NCBI GenBank assembly: GCA_013330595.1
Contig: DUIB01000020.1
Span: 1-42,591 of the forward strand
Reading direction: 5' to 3'
From: Candidatus Woesearchaeota archaeon
Lineage (GTDB): Archaea > Nanobdellota > Nanobdellia > Woesearchaeales > UBA9642
DNA length: 42,591 nucleotides
Below, piece by piece: positions 24,481-32,610 of this stretch. Every line of letters starts with the position of its first letter. Positions within the stretch are counted from its first letter, which is position 1. The notes under the pieces are model-generated. The model was not told the DNA's origin. It saw only the letters and a list, made by a program, of their open reading frames with translations, and ran no database searches. The translations under genes and the position numbers were made by a program.

Positions 24481-25116
24481 ATGAAACTCGATGTGCCATT
24501 AATCAGGCAACCTAAAGGTTCTGTTGATTGTGGAATAGCTGGCTTAGCAATGATTATGAAGTATTATGGTTCTAATGTTTCATTTGAAAAGCTGAAAAAT
24601 GAGATATCTGTTGATAAAATAGGCACATATGCACCGTAGCTAGGGTTATATCTTATTAAAAAAGGATTTAAAGTATCGATAATAACTCATCATCCAGAAA
24701 TATTTGCTGCAAAAGATAAGAACCTATCAAAAAATGGAATCACTAAAAGAATCATTGCAAAGCTTACTAATAAGTCAAACAAGGTATTAAATTTTTTTAA
24801 GAAATTTTTAGATAATGGAGGAGAAATCAAAGTAAAGATTCCTGAAGAATCAGACATAATACAAGAAATCAGGAATAAAAGGCCATTAGGTGCTTTAATG
24901 ACAACGAATTTTATTTATGGCAAAGAACCAAAATTTAATTTCCATTTTAACATAATAACAGGTATTGATGACAAATATGTATATGTAAATGATCCACTTC
25001 CAGATTCAAGAGGTGGCAAAAAGAAATATACTAAAAAAGACTTCTTCTATGGACTATATGCCTCTGCGTATGGAGATTTGGATAATGTATCGTTGTTGTT
25101 GGTTAGAAAGCCATAA
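24481..25116 (+). pseudogene. C39-like cysteine peptidase gene with in-frame TAG at codon 53
   Basis: The frame from ATG 24481 reads MKLDVPLIRQPKGSVDCGIAGLAMIMKYYG, with the catalytic Cys in DCG, then IGTYAP*LGLYLIKKGF, and goes on to FHFNIITGID (catalytic His) and VNDPLPD (Asp). Everything except TAG 24637-24639 is intact; homologous C39 proteins have Gln at this kind of position, so CAG to TAG is plausible. The ORF track shows only the last 72 residues. No BHB surrounds the stop. Recent pseudogene, sequencing error or read-through gene cannot be separated here. Confidence 0.7.
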
Positions 25117-25192
25117 GATTTATATATTTCTGCTCAAACCATCAAATTTATATATAGTTAGTAGATAATTTCCACTGATTTATGGTGAGGTA
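25117..25192 (+). promoter_or_regulatory. smc promoter and ribosome binding site
   Basis: TATA-like TTTATATATAG lies at about 25147-25157, and a strong Shine-Dalgarno GGTGAGG lies just before ATG 25193, fixing the start of smc. Confidence 0.55.
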
Positions 25193-28100
25193 ATGTCTAG
25201 ACTTACACGTATTACAAGACTTGAAATAAAGGGTTTTAAATCATTTGCCAATAAGATTGAACTTGTATTTGGAGATCAATTCAATTGTGTTCTAGGTCCA
25301 AATGGATCGGGAAAATCTAATGTAATGGATGCATTATGCTTTGTTCTAGGAAAAGGTTCAAGCAAAGAGATGAGGGCAGAGAAAAGTTCTAATCTTATAT
25401 ATAATGGTGGAAAGCTTAAGAATCCTGCTAAAGAAGGAGAGGTAAGCATATTCTTTGATAATACATCAAAAGTGTTTCCTGAGATAAAGGATGAATCAAA
25501 AAGAAAAAAGCCGCAGGAAAAAAAATATAAAGATGAAATAAAAATCACTAGAATTATTAAGGAAAATGGTCAATCTAATTACAAGATAAATGACAAGACA
25601 AAAACAAGGCAAGAGATTCTTGATCTATTAGCATTTGCAAAGATCAATCCTGATGGCTATAATATTGTTCTTCAAGGTGAAATAGTCAATCTTATTGAGA
25701 TGTCAACACAACAGAGAAGAGAGATGCTTGAACAGATTGCAGGGCTTTCAGTTTATGAGGAAAAGAAGGAAAAAGCATTAAGAGAACTTCAGAGAGTTGA
25801 AGAAAAAATGAATGAAGTAGAGATTATTCTTGCAGAAAGAAAAACTCATCTTAATGAATTAAAAAGAGACAGGGATCAAGCACTAAAATTTAAAGACTTG
25901 AATGATAAGATAAAAAGAAACAAAGCAACAATATTAAACTCAAAAATAAATTCTCAATCAACAGAAAAAGGCAAATTAACAAAAGAAATTGATGAAGGCA
26001 ATAATAAGATAGCCAAATTAAATGAAGAATGCAATAAGCTTAAAGAACAGATAGAAAACAAAAAGCACGAGATAGATAAGATCAATAAGGAAATTGAGGA
26101 GAAAGGAGAAAAAGAACAAGTATCAATACATAAAGAGGTTGAGAGATTAAAAATTGATCTAGCATTAACTAGTCAGAGAAACAGTAATATTGATCAGGAG
26201 CTTTCAAAAATCGATGAGAGAAGATCTCAATTACAGAATAATTTTAGTGATCTTAATGAAAGGCTTGAAAGACTTGCGTTACAAAAAAAAGAGTTAGAGA
26301 ATCAGATTTCTTCTAAGGATAAAGACTTAAAGCAGGTCGAGGATAAGATCAAGGCATTTATGCAGAAGAATGATCTTGATAACATAAGAGTCATTGATAA
26401 AGAAATAGAAGAGATTGATAAGAATGCTGAATCATTGAATGAGGAAATACAGAAATTAAGAGAGCAGCAGCAAAATCTTTTAAGAGAAAAGGACAAGACA
26501 GAATTAATAATTGCTAATATTGATGAAAGCATAGATAATGTCTTAAAACTTGAAAAAGAAAACAAGGATCAAATTCAAAAATTAAAACATAAAAAAGATG
26601 AATTCAAAAAAACAACACTTGAATTAAACACTCAATTATCAGAGAATTCAAGTCTTGCAGCACAGATTGATAATGCTAGATCAAGAATATTAAGCAGAAA
26701 AGAGGATTTAGTTAAATTAAATGCGAGAGATTCATCTCTTAAAGAAAGTGTCGCTGCAGGAGTTGCAGTCCAGAAGATTCTAGAGCTGAAAAGTACAAAG
26801 CCTGGGATACATGGATTAGTAAGCAGTCTTGGAAATGTCAAATCAGAATTCAGTCTTGCATTAGAGGTTGCAGCAGGACAAAGAATCAAGAGTGTTGTTG
26901 TTGAAGATGATAAGGTTGCTGCTGAATGCATAAAGTATCTTAGGGAGAATAAATTAGGAGTTGTTACATTTCTTCCATTAAACAAGATAAGAAGTGTTGC
27001 TATAAAACCCGAATTAAAAAATCTTAAGGCTCCAGGAATCAGGGGATTGGCAATTGACTTAATAACTTATGATCCTAAATTTGAGAAAGTCTTTAGCTAT
27101 GTATTTGAAAATACAATAATTGTTGATGATATTGAGACAGCAAGAAAGATCGGTATAGGAAATTACAGAATGGCCACAATGACAGGAGATCTGGTTGAGA
27201 CTTCTGGAGCAATGCAGGGCGGTTTCAGACAGAAGACAGCTCTTGGATTCCAGGAAAAAGAATTAAGAGAGGATATTGAAAAACTGAACAAGGAGATTGA
27301 TGATAGCAATAGAGTCATTCAGAATCTTGAGCAGAAAAGAGCAGACAATGAGGAATTGATAGGAAGATTAAGAGAACTAAAAAGCAGTCTTGATGGAGAG
27401 ATTTCAGCAATGGAAAAAACATTGCATCTTGATTCAAATGATCTTGACATAAGCAAAAAACAGAAATCAGAATTAAACAAGCAATTAAAGAATCTTGAAA
27501 AAGACATTGATGATATCATGAGCAAGACTTCTGAGAAAAACAAAGAGCTTGCACAATTTAAGATGAAGAAACAGCAGTTAAGAGACAGGATCAATGAATT
27601 GAGAAATCCTGCATTATTAGCTGAATTAAATGCTTTTGAGCAGAAAAAAGAGCAGATCAAAGAAGATATCAACAATATGAGAATGGAAATTAGAAATAAT
27701 GATGCTCAAATAATCAATGTATTAAATCCTGAAAGAGAGAATATACAGAAAATCCTTAAACAGCAGGATAAAGAGAAGACATCTTTTGAGGATGAGAAAG
27801 ATGCACTGAATAAAAGGATTAGAGAACAAGAATCTTCACTTAAGGAAAAAGAGGAAGTTGAAAAGAAGTTCTTTGAACAATTCAAAGGCCTGTTCAATAA
27901 AAGAAATAAGTTTGCTGATGAAGTCTCAAAACATGAATCTGATGTTTCAAGAAAACAGGATGAATCAAGAAGCATAGAGCAGAAAGTTAATATTACTTCA
28001 TTGCAATCAGCTGAAATCAGGGCTCATTTATCAGGAATGATAGAGGAGTTCAAACAATATGAAGGAATTGAATTGTTTACTGATAAGCCAGAATCAGAAA

Positions 28101-28732
28101 TTCTTAAGGAGATAGCCCAATTCGAGAAATTACTAATAGACATTGGAGCTGTAAACATGAGAGCTCTTGAGATCTATGAAAAGATAGAAAAAGAATACAA
28201 GACATTTATTGAAAAGAAAGATAAAATAATCAAAGAGCGTGAATCAGTATTAGTTATGATCAATGAGATTGATTCAAGGAAAAAAGAATTGTTCATGAAA
28301 ACATACGAAATACTCGACCATAATTTCAAAGTGATATTCTCTGCATTATCAACAAAAGGAGAGGCAAGCCTTGAATTAGAGGATCCGAATGATCCATTTA
28401 ATGGAGGATTATTATTGAAAGTAAGAATTACAGGAACTAAATTCCTTGATATTAAATCACTTTCTGGGGGGGAAAAGACAATGGCAGCAATTGCATTCAT
28501 TTTTGCAGTCCAGGAATATGATCCTGCTCCATTCTATATTCTTGATGAGGTTGATGCTGCTCTTGACAAAAAGAATTCAGAGCAATTATCGCAATTGATA
28601 AAGAATTATGCAAACAAGGCCCAATACATTATAATTAGTCATAATGATTCTGTGATCTCAGAAGCAGACACTCTTTATGGCGTATCAATGAATGAGCATG
28701 GAATATCAAAAGTGACTAGTTTGAAGATATAA
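25193..28732 (+). CDS. smc: Chromosome segregation protein SMC
   Basis: A 1,179-residue SMC ATPase that compacts and organises the chromosome. Walker A GPNGSGKSN lies near residue 35, the Q-loop in VLQGEI near 160, two long coiled coils at about 180-510 and 680-1000, the hinge at about 525-670 (KPGIHGLVSSLGNV...GDLVETSGAMQGGFR), signature LSGGEKTMAAIAF near 1090 and Walker B YILDEVDAALD near 1120. Full length with no interruption. ScpA/ScpB-like partners are not in the window. Confidence 0.97.
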   Translation: MSRLTRITRLEIKGFKSFANKIELVFGDQFNCVLGPNGSGKSNVMDALCFVLGKGSSKEMRAEKSSNLIYNGGKLKNPAKEGEVSIFFDNTSKVFPEIKDESKRKKPQEKKYKDEIKITRIIKENGQSNYKINDKTKTRQEILDLLAFAKINPDGYNIVLQGEIVNLIEMSTQQRREMLEQIAGLSVYEEKKEKALRELQRVEEKMNEVEIILAERKTHLNELKRDRDQALKFKDLNDKIKRNKATILNSKINSQSTEKGKLTKEIDEGNNKIAKLNEECNKLKEQIENKKHEIDKINKEIEEKGEKEQVSIHKEVERLKIDLALTSQRNSNIDQELSKIDERRSQLQNNFSDLNERLERLALQKKELENQISSKDKDLKQVEDKIKAFMQKNDLDNIRVIDKEIEEIDKNAESLNEEIQKLREQQQNLLREKDKTELIIANIDESIDNVLKLEKENKDQIQKLKHKKDEFKKTTLELNTQLSENSSLAAQIDNARSRILSRKEDLVKLNARDSSLKESVAAGVAVQKILELKSTKPGIHGLVSSLGNVKSEFSLALEVAAGQRIKSVVVEDDKVAAECIKYLRENKLGVVTFLPLNKIRSVAIKPELKNLKAPGIRGLAIDLITYDPKFEKVFSYVFENTIIVDDIETARKIGIGNYRMATMTGDLVETSGAMQGGFRQKTALGFQEKELREDIEKLNKEIDDSNRVIQNLEQKRADNEELIGRLRELKSSLDGEISAMEKTLHLDSNDLDISKKQKSELNKQLKNLEKDIDDIMSKTSEKNKELAQFKMKKQQLRDRINELRNPALLAELNAFEQKKEQIKEDINNMRMEIRNNDAQIINVLNPERENIQKILKQQDKEKTSFEDEKDALNKRIREQESSLKEKEEVEKKFFEQFKGLFNKRNKFADEVSKHESDVSRKQDESRSIEQKVNITSLQSAEIRAHLSGMIEEFKQYEGIELFTDKPESEILKEIAQFEKLLIDIGAVNMRALEIYEKIEKEYKTFIEKKDKIIKERESVLVMINEIDSRKKELFMKTYEILDHNFKVIFSALSTKGEASLELEDPNDPFNGGLLLKVRITGTKFLDIKSLSGGEKTMAAIAFIFAVQEYDPAPFYILDEVDAALDKKNSEQLSQLIKNYANKAQYIIISHNDSVISEADTLYGVSMNEHGISKVTSLKI

Positions 28733-28744
28733 TTTTATATATTT

Positions 28745-29905
28745 CTATTTTTTCTCTGTCAATGATTCCAATGCGTCATTTATGCCTTTTGCTGTCTTGT
28801 CCCAGGAGAATCTTTCAATAACAGTTGCTCTAGCATTTTCTCCAAGTTTTTGTCTTAATACAGAATCGTTGATAAACCTCTCTATCTGCCTGACTAGATG
28901 ATATGGATTCTGTTTTTCAAAGAACAATCCATTAAAACCATTTTTAATGTATGATCTTATGAAACCTACTTCTGTACTTATACAAGCTAACTTGCAGGAC
29001 ATTGCCTCAAGCATGCTCAAACAAGTTGTCTCTGTCAATGATGTCAAGCAATATATATCCATTATTTGAAGATATGGTATAGGATTATTTTTTGATCCGA
29101 TCATAATAACATCTTTCCTATCATAAAACTGTTTCTTTACTGATTCAACACCATCCCCAACAATCATTAATTTAATATTCGTATAATGATTTTGCAGTCT
29201 AGTAAATGCTCTTAATAATGTGACTAGATCTTTTTCTCTGCCTATTCTTCCATGATAACCAATGACTATGTCAGAAGGTTCGATATTCAGTTTATCTCTT
29301 AATTCTTTTCTTGTTGCATCATTATCCAATGGCTTGAATTTTTCTGTATCAACACCAAGGTTAACAATAACTGATCTTGTCCTGATATTATTCCACATGA
29401 ATATCTCAGCAACATTATTTGATGGCATTATTATCAGATCACACCTATTATATAGATTCTTTGCAACTCTTTTTGCAAGTATTCTAGAATATTTTTTTAA
29501 TAATATATTATGCATAGCTTTTGGGACAAGTTCCCATTCAATGCTGTGAATGAAGCTCACTAATGGCTTTTTGTATTTCTTTGCTGCATTGATTGCAATT
29601 GATCCTACAGATCCTATACTTTGACAGAAGACAATATCTGATTGCTTGACAAATTTTCTGATAACATATGGCTTGAATTTTGCTGCAGGAAAATCTCCTA
29701 CTTTAATAATATTTGATAAAGGTATCGTAATTATTCTTATGTTTGGATCTTCATATACTCCATAATCAGGGGCAATTACTGTGATCTCGTAATTCTCTTC
29801 TAGTCTCGGAATTATTTCTGATAAGAATCTACTTATTCCATCCCATCTAGGAAGGAAATTATCTGTTGCTATCAACAGTCTTTTTTTATCTTTTGCTTCT
29901 GTCAT
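28745..29905 (-). CDS. GT4-family glycosyltransferase
   Basis: A 386-residue GT-B enzyme. The N-terminal domain begins LLIATDNFLPRWDGISRF (acceptor side), the second domain has GYHGRIGREKDLVTLLRAF and the GT4 signature region SLTETTCLSMLEAMSCKLACISTEVGF with the donor-binding Glu. It overlaps the PIG-L gene by four bases (ATGA). The pair of a sugar transferase and an N-acetylglucosamine-type deacetylase suggests synthesis of a deacetylated amino-sugar glycolipid or glycan; the substrate is not visible. Ends in TAG. Confidence 0.87.
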   Translation of the reverse strand: MTEAKDKKRLLIATDNFLPRWDGISRFLSEIIPRLEENYEITVIAPDYGVYEDPNIRIITIPLSNIIKVGDFPAAKFKPYVIRKFVKQSDIVFCQSIGSVGSIAINAAKKYKKPLVSFIHSIEWELVPKAMHNILLKKYSRILAKRVAKNLYNRCDLIIMPSNNVAEIFMWNNIRTRSVIVNLGVDTEKFKPLDNDATRKELRDKLNIEPSDIVIGYHGRIGREKDLVTLLRAFTRLQNHYTNIKLMIVGDGVESVKKQFYDRKDVIMIGSKNNPIPYLQIMDIYCLTSLTETTCLSMLEAMSCKLACISTEVGFIRSYIKNGFNGLFFEKQNPYHLVRQIERFINDSVLRQKLGENARATVIERFSWDKTAKGINDALESLTEKK

Positions 29906-30564
29906 CTTATCTTATAAAAAACCTCTGCAAATTTCATTTTATTTAATATTCCTGATAGCCATGCCTTTAGGTAAACACTCCATAAGAGTGTTGTTAATGC
30001 AACCTGTTGGCTCTCAAACATCTTCAACGCCTTGATTTTAATCTTGAATGTTGATGATATATCAATAACAATTTTTGGATGATGTTGTTTCTTTATATTA
30101 AATAAATTCCATATATCAAACATATACACCTCTGACTTGTATTTCATTTTATCAAGAGTATCTAGAAGAAGTTTGTTTAATACTCTATGATCAGGAAGAG
30201 GATCATCATGAGAATGAGTAAATATTCTTGTAGGTTTGTGTTCTAGTATTAATTTCTTAAGCTTGGCATACATTTTTTTACTTTTGAATTGCTCTGCAAA
30301 CTTATTCTCATCAAGTCCCAAAAATATGACTCCGCTGCCACCAATATATTTATCAACATCCTTTGCTTCTTTAACTCTTGCGGAGGCAATGATCTCTTTT
30401 TTTATTAATGGAGAGGAAAAATGTCCGTAAGAGAATATTATTGTGAAGATCTCTTTGCCTTCTTTTGCATATTTGGCTATTGTTCCGCCTGGACCAAATA
30501 TCTGATCGTCAGAATGCGCACAAATAATCATTATGTTGTTCGGGTCTGGCTTAATCATTATCAC
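29902..30564 (-). CDS. PIG-L/LmbE-family N-deacetylase
   Basis: A 220-residue zinc hydrolase: AHSDDQIFGPGGTI carries the metal-binding HxDD motif and THSHDDPLPDHRVL the second metal His/Asp group. Members deacetylate N-acetylglucosamine in GPI, mycothiol or bacillithiol precursors or in glycolipids. It is translationally coupled to the downstream GT4 gene. The start may be ATG 30564 or the second Met at 30558. Confidence 0.88.
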   Translation of the reverse strand: MIMIKPDPNNIMIICAHSDDQIFGPGGTIAKYAKEGKEIFTIIFSYGHFSSPLIKKEIIASARVKEAKDVDKYIGGSGVIFLGLDENKFAEQFKSKKMYAKLKKLILEHKPTRIFTHSHDDPLPDHRVLNKLLLDTLDKMKYKSEVYMFDIWNLFNIKKQHHPKIVIDISSTFKIKIKALKMFESQQVALTTLLWSVYLKAWLSGILNKMKFAEVFYKIR

Positions 30565-30633
30565 AGAATTGTATCAGAGGTTTTTAAATTTAACCAAATG
30601 ACCATGCCATCAAGCAAACCTCATGTTGCAATA

Positions 30634-31116
30634 TTAATTTATTACAAGTGTGCCTGTCATTTCACGATGCCCAGAGCCGCAATAAGTGTTGCAATAAAAG
30701 TCATAGGTTCCTGATTTGTCTGCAGTAAATTCCAATACTTTCTCTTGCCCAGGGCTGATTGGCGCAGTATCGACATTTAATCCAGGTATTGCCAGGCCAT
30801 GCGTCCCGCTTGTTACAGAGAATATTATCTTGACATTATCTCCTTTATTGATTTGAGGTCCTGTAACATCAAACCCGAAATTATATCCTACAATATTTAT
30901 AGTCTTAATGTTGTTTGTTTGAGTATTTGTTGTGGTGTTTGGCTGCGTTGTTTGCGTGTTTGTATTACCTACAGTATTTCCGTTATTTGAAGAGATATAA
31001 TCTTGTCCTCCTTGATTATTTGTTGATACTGTATTTCCAGTAGGCTTTACCTGTTGTGTACATCCAACTAATAATCCTAAAACCAAAATCATTGCAATTA
31101 TTCCATAAATCTTCAT
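30634..31116 (-). CDS. Cupredoxin lipoprotein with CuA-type site
   Basis: A 160-residue protein with a lipoprotein signal (hydrophobic stretch ending LLVGC), a Thr/Asn/Gln-rich low-complexity tether (about 25-70) and a cupredoxin domain. The copper ligands read THGLAIPG (His) and YCNTYCGSGHREM, that is CxxxCxxxHxxM as in the binuclear CuA centre of cytochrome oxidase subunit II and N2O reductase. No oxidase subunits accompany it here. A Shine-Dalgarno GAGGTG supports the ATG at 31116 over the GTG at 31125 used in the ORF track. A perfect palindrome overlaps its promoter. Confidence 0.85.
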   Translation of the reverse strand: MKIYGIIAMILVLGLLVGCTQQVKPTGNTVSTNNQGGQDYISSNNGNTVGNTNTQTTQPNTTTNTQTNNIKTINIVGYNFGFDVTGPQINKGDNVKIIFSVTSGTHGLAIPGLNVDTAPISPGQEKVLEFTADKSGTYDFYCNTYCGSGHREMTGTLVIN

Positions 31117-31127
31117 AATAAACACCT

Positions 31128-31150
31128 CATAGTATAAAAAGGATACTATG
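31128..31150. promoter_or_regulatory. Palindrome over the promoter of the CuA protein gene
   Basis: CATAGTAT AAAAAGG ATACTATG has 8-bp arms and lies just upstream of the Shine-Dalgarno. It includes a minus-strand TATA-like TTTTTATACT, so a repressor bound here would block transcription; a transcribed hairpin is the alternative. Confidence 0.5.
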
Positions 31151-31168
31151 ATGTCTTTTTAAAGTTTC

Positions 31169-31220
31169 TCAAAAATCAAAGATTTTTGATGACACAGAAA
31201 TCTAAAGATTTCTTTTGTGT
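31169..31220 (+). repeat. Tandem double hairpin, copy upstream of the endonuclease gene
   Basis: Hairpin 1 TCAAAAATC-AAA-GATTTTTGA (31169-31189); hairpin 2 ACAC-AGAAATCT-AA-AGATTTCT-TTT-GTGT (31192-31220). It closely resembles the element at 36966-37016. Confidence 0.7.
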
Positions 31221-31298
31221 TAAAGATAAAGAATGCGTCAGCCGAGATTCACTGGACATTCACGCGCAGGGTATTTAAACAGATAAACATTTCTCTGC

Positions 31299-31352
31299 TG
31301 AACCTTTCGAAATATCTTCATTCTGAGTGAGAAGATATTTCTCAGAGGTTCA
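31299..31352 (+). promoter_or_regulatory. Long hairpin directly before the endonuclease start codon
   Basis: TGAACCT pairs with AGGTTCA and, across an internal loop (TTC/TCAG), GAAATATCTTC pairs with GAAGATATTTC. It ends three bases from ATG 31355 and follows a TATA-like TATTTAAA (31271-31278), so it would lie in the mRNA leader and could limit translation. Confidence 0.55.
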
Positions 31353-31354
31353 TC

Positions 31355-32110
31355 ATGAAACCATATTTGAAAATAAATTATTTATGCAGGGATATTGTCC
31401 GACTTCACGCACATTTATGTGGAGATGGTTGTTTGTATGAAAAACTGGAAAAACCGAGCAGATCTAATATCCTCAGAGGCAGAGTAGGAAGATTCAAGAG
31501 ATATGTCGTAGATTATTCTAATGTAGATAAGAATTTACTTGATGAATTTCAGAGGATTATATACGAAATTGCTCCCTTATCATATATCTCAAGAGGAAAT
31601 AATTTTGTTAGAGTCAGAAATAAGACACTTTTTTATTATATGAAAAGTTTAGGATGCGGGAAAACCGAAGATTGGCATATATTTGAATATATATTAAAGA
31701 ATCATCAATATAGATTAATATGGCTGGCTGCTTTTATTGATGATGAAGGATGTATTAAAAATAACTCTATAGAGATATATACGACTAATGAAAAAGGAAA
31801 AAATCAAATAATAAGATTATTAAAATCAGAAAATATTAATTGTAAGATTTACATAAGAAGACCTTCAGATAAACATCCGAGATTTTTGTACACGATAAGT
31901 CTATCCGGATTAAATCTATGTCGGCTTAGGAGTTTGAATTTGGTTCACTCAAAAAAGAAAAATAAATTTAAGGAACTTATAAGAGATAAATGCGCTCGCC
32001 GGGATTTGAATTCCCGAATCGTTCAATCAAGAAACGATTTCCCGGGCACCCGGCTAGCCTCTTTTTCTGCAGATGCAGAAACAATGGAAGGCCGGAGTCA
32101 TAACCGCTAG
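31355..32110 (+). CDS. Stand-alone LAGLIDADG homing endonuclease overlapping tRNA-Gly antisense
   Basis: A 251-codon ORF with two LAGLIDADG-type helices, HAHLCGDGCLY at about 18-28 and LIWLAAFIDDEGCI at about 125-138, each with an acidic residue for metal binding, so it is a single-chain nuclease. The likely end of the fold is near FKELIRDK; the last about 40 codons are antisense to the tRNA-Gly gene because no stop occurs until the D-arm. The neighbouring tRNA has two introns, which are possible homing sites. It is not inside an intron or an intein. Whether it is active is unknown. Confidence 0.78.
   Translation: MKPYLKINYLCRDIVRLHAHLCGDGCLYEKLEKPSRSNILRGRVGRFKRYVVDYSNVDKNLLDEFQRIIYEIAPLSYISRGNNFVRVRNKTLFYYMKSLGCGKTEDWHIFEYILKNHQYRLIWLAAFIDDEGCIKNNSIEIYTTNEKGKNQIIRLLKSENINCKIYIRRPSDKHPRFLYTISLSGLNLCRLRSLNLVHSKKKNKFKELIRDKCARRDLNSRIVQSRNDFPGTRLASFSADAETMEGRSHNR
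32011..32040 (-). other. tRNA-Gly intron at 53/54 (30 nt)
   Basis: Central helix CCCG/CGGG and inner helix AATCGTT/AACGATT are both perfect; bulges GG|A and AA|T. Same site as initiator tRNA intron 3. Confidence 0.92.
32056..32084 (-). other. tRNA-Gly intron at 37/38 (29 nt)
   Basis: Central helix CTTC/GAGG (one U-G), bulges CA|T and CT|A, inner helix TTTCTGC/GCAGAAA. Confidence 0.88.
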
Positions 32111-32184
32111 ACCACAAGCGCATTGATGAAAGAAAAAATTATGGATTTATAAAATTAGTGGAAATATGATTAGCATGATATCAA

Positions 32185-32577
32185 TCAAAGATATATTGTT
32201 TTGCGGCAATTCTTATTTCCACAAGTGCATTTCATTTCAAAACCTGAATGCTTGTCTTCAGAATAATTGCCTGTTATCTCTTCGCCTTTTTTTATATTTC
32301 TCTTCGCCACATCACAGAAGTTCTTAATGTATGTATTTGCCTTGCAGGAATGATTGACATATTTGGCAGGTCTCTGGTTAAGGATATATTTCTTTTTATA
32401 ATATGCTATATATTTCTTATCTTTATTGGAGAGTTTATCAACATCTTTTTTATTTAATTGATGGGATATGTCCCATTTTATTACTATTTCACCTTTCTTA
32501 AAGTCTCTTGCTGCAAAGACGCCATATCCATTAATCTTCGATTTTTTTACAACAACATCTTGCATGAGCTTGTTCAT
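32185..32577 (-). CDS. SET-domain protein (putative lysine methyltransferase)
   Basis: A 130-residue compact SET domain: KSKINGYGVFAARDFKKGE at the N-terminus, YVNHSCKANT (the NHS core of the SAM/pseudoknot region), GEEITGNY and a post-SET-like Cys cluster CTCGNKNCRK. All elements for SAM-dependent lysine methylation are present. The target is unknown; small archaeal SET proteins can methylate chromatin proteins. A second start (MQDVVV, 32565) is possible. It lies just downstream of the KilA-N gene on the same strand, in an accessory-looking stretch. Confidence 0.8.
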   Translation of the reverse strand: MNKLMQDVVVKKSKINGYGVFAARDFKKGEIVIKWDISHQLNKKDVDKLSNKDKKYIAYYKKKYILNQRPAKYVNHSCKANTYIKNFCDVAKRNIKKGEEITGNYSEDKHSGFEMKCTCGNKNCRKTIYL

Positions 32578-32610
32578 TAGTTTTGATTTATCAATTTTAC
32601 CAAATAAGAA

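Larger units (their letters stand above)
31991..32121 (-). tRNA. tRNA-Gly(TCC) with two BHB introns
   Basis: On the minus strand: acceptor GCGCTTG/CGAGCGC (one G-U), A73, D-arm GTCTAGCGGTTATGAC with GG, anticodon stem CCGGC/GCCGG, loop CTTCCAA (anticodon TCC, Gly), variable GTGC, T-stem CCGGG/CCCGG with loop TTCAAAT. This requires removal of 32056-32084 (37/38) and 32011-32040 (53/54). No CCA. The minus-strand TATA-like TTTTATAAAT lies about 25-30 bases upstream. The 3' two-thirds are overlapped antisense by the endonuclease ORF. Confidence 0.93.

Noticed and set aside
6112-24639. Selenocysteine or pyrrolysine explanation for in-frame TGA/TAG
   Set aside because: The positions are not known Sec/Pyl sites, no SECIS-like or pyl genes are visible, and both codons terminate other genes here. 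It was kept only as a check in the pattern finding.
31299-31352. Another BHB intron in the endonuclease leader
   Set aside because: The stem has one internal loop (TTC/TCAG) without the 4-bp central helix between two bulges, and no coding sequence is interrupted.
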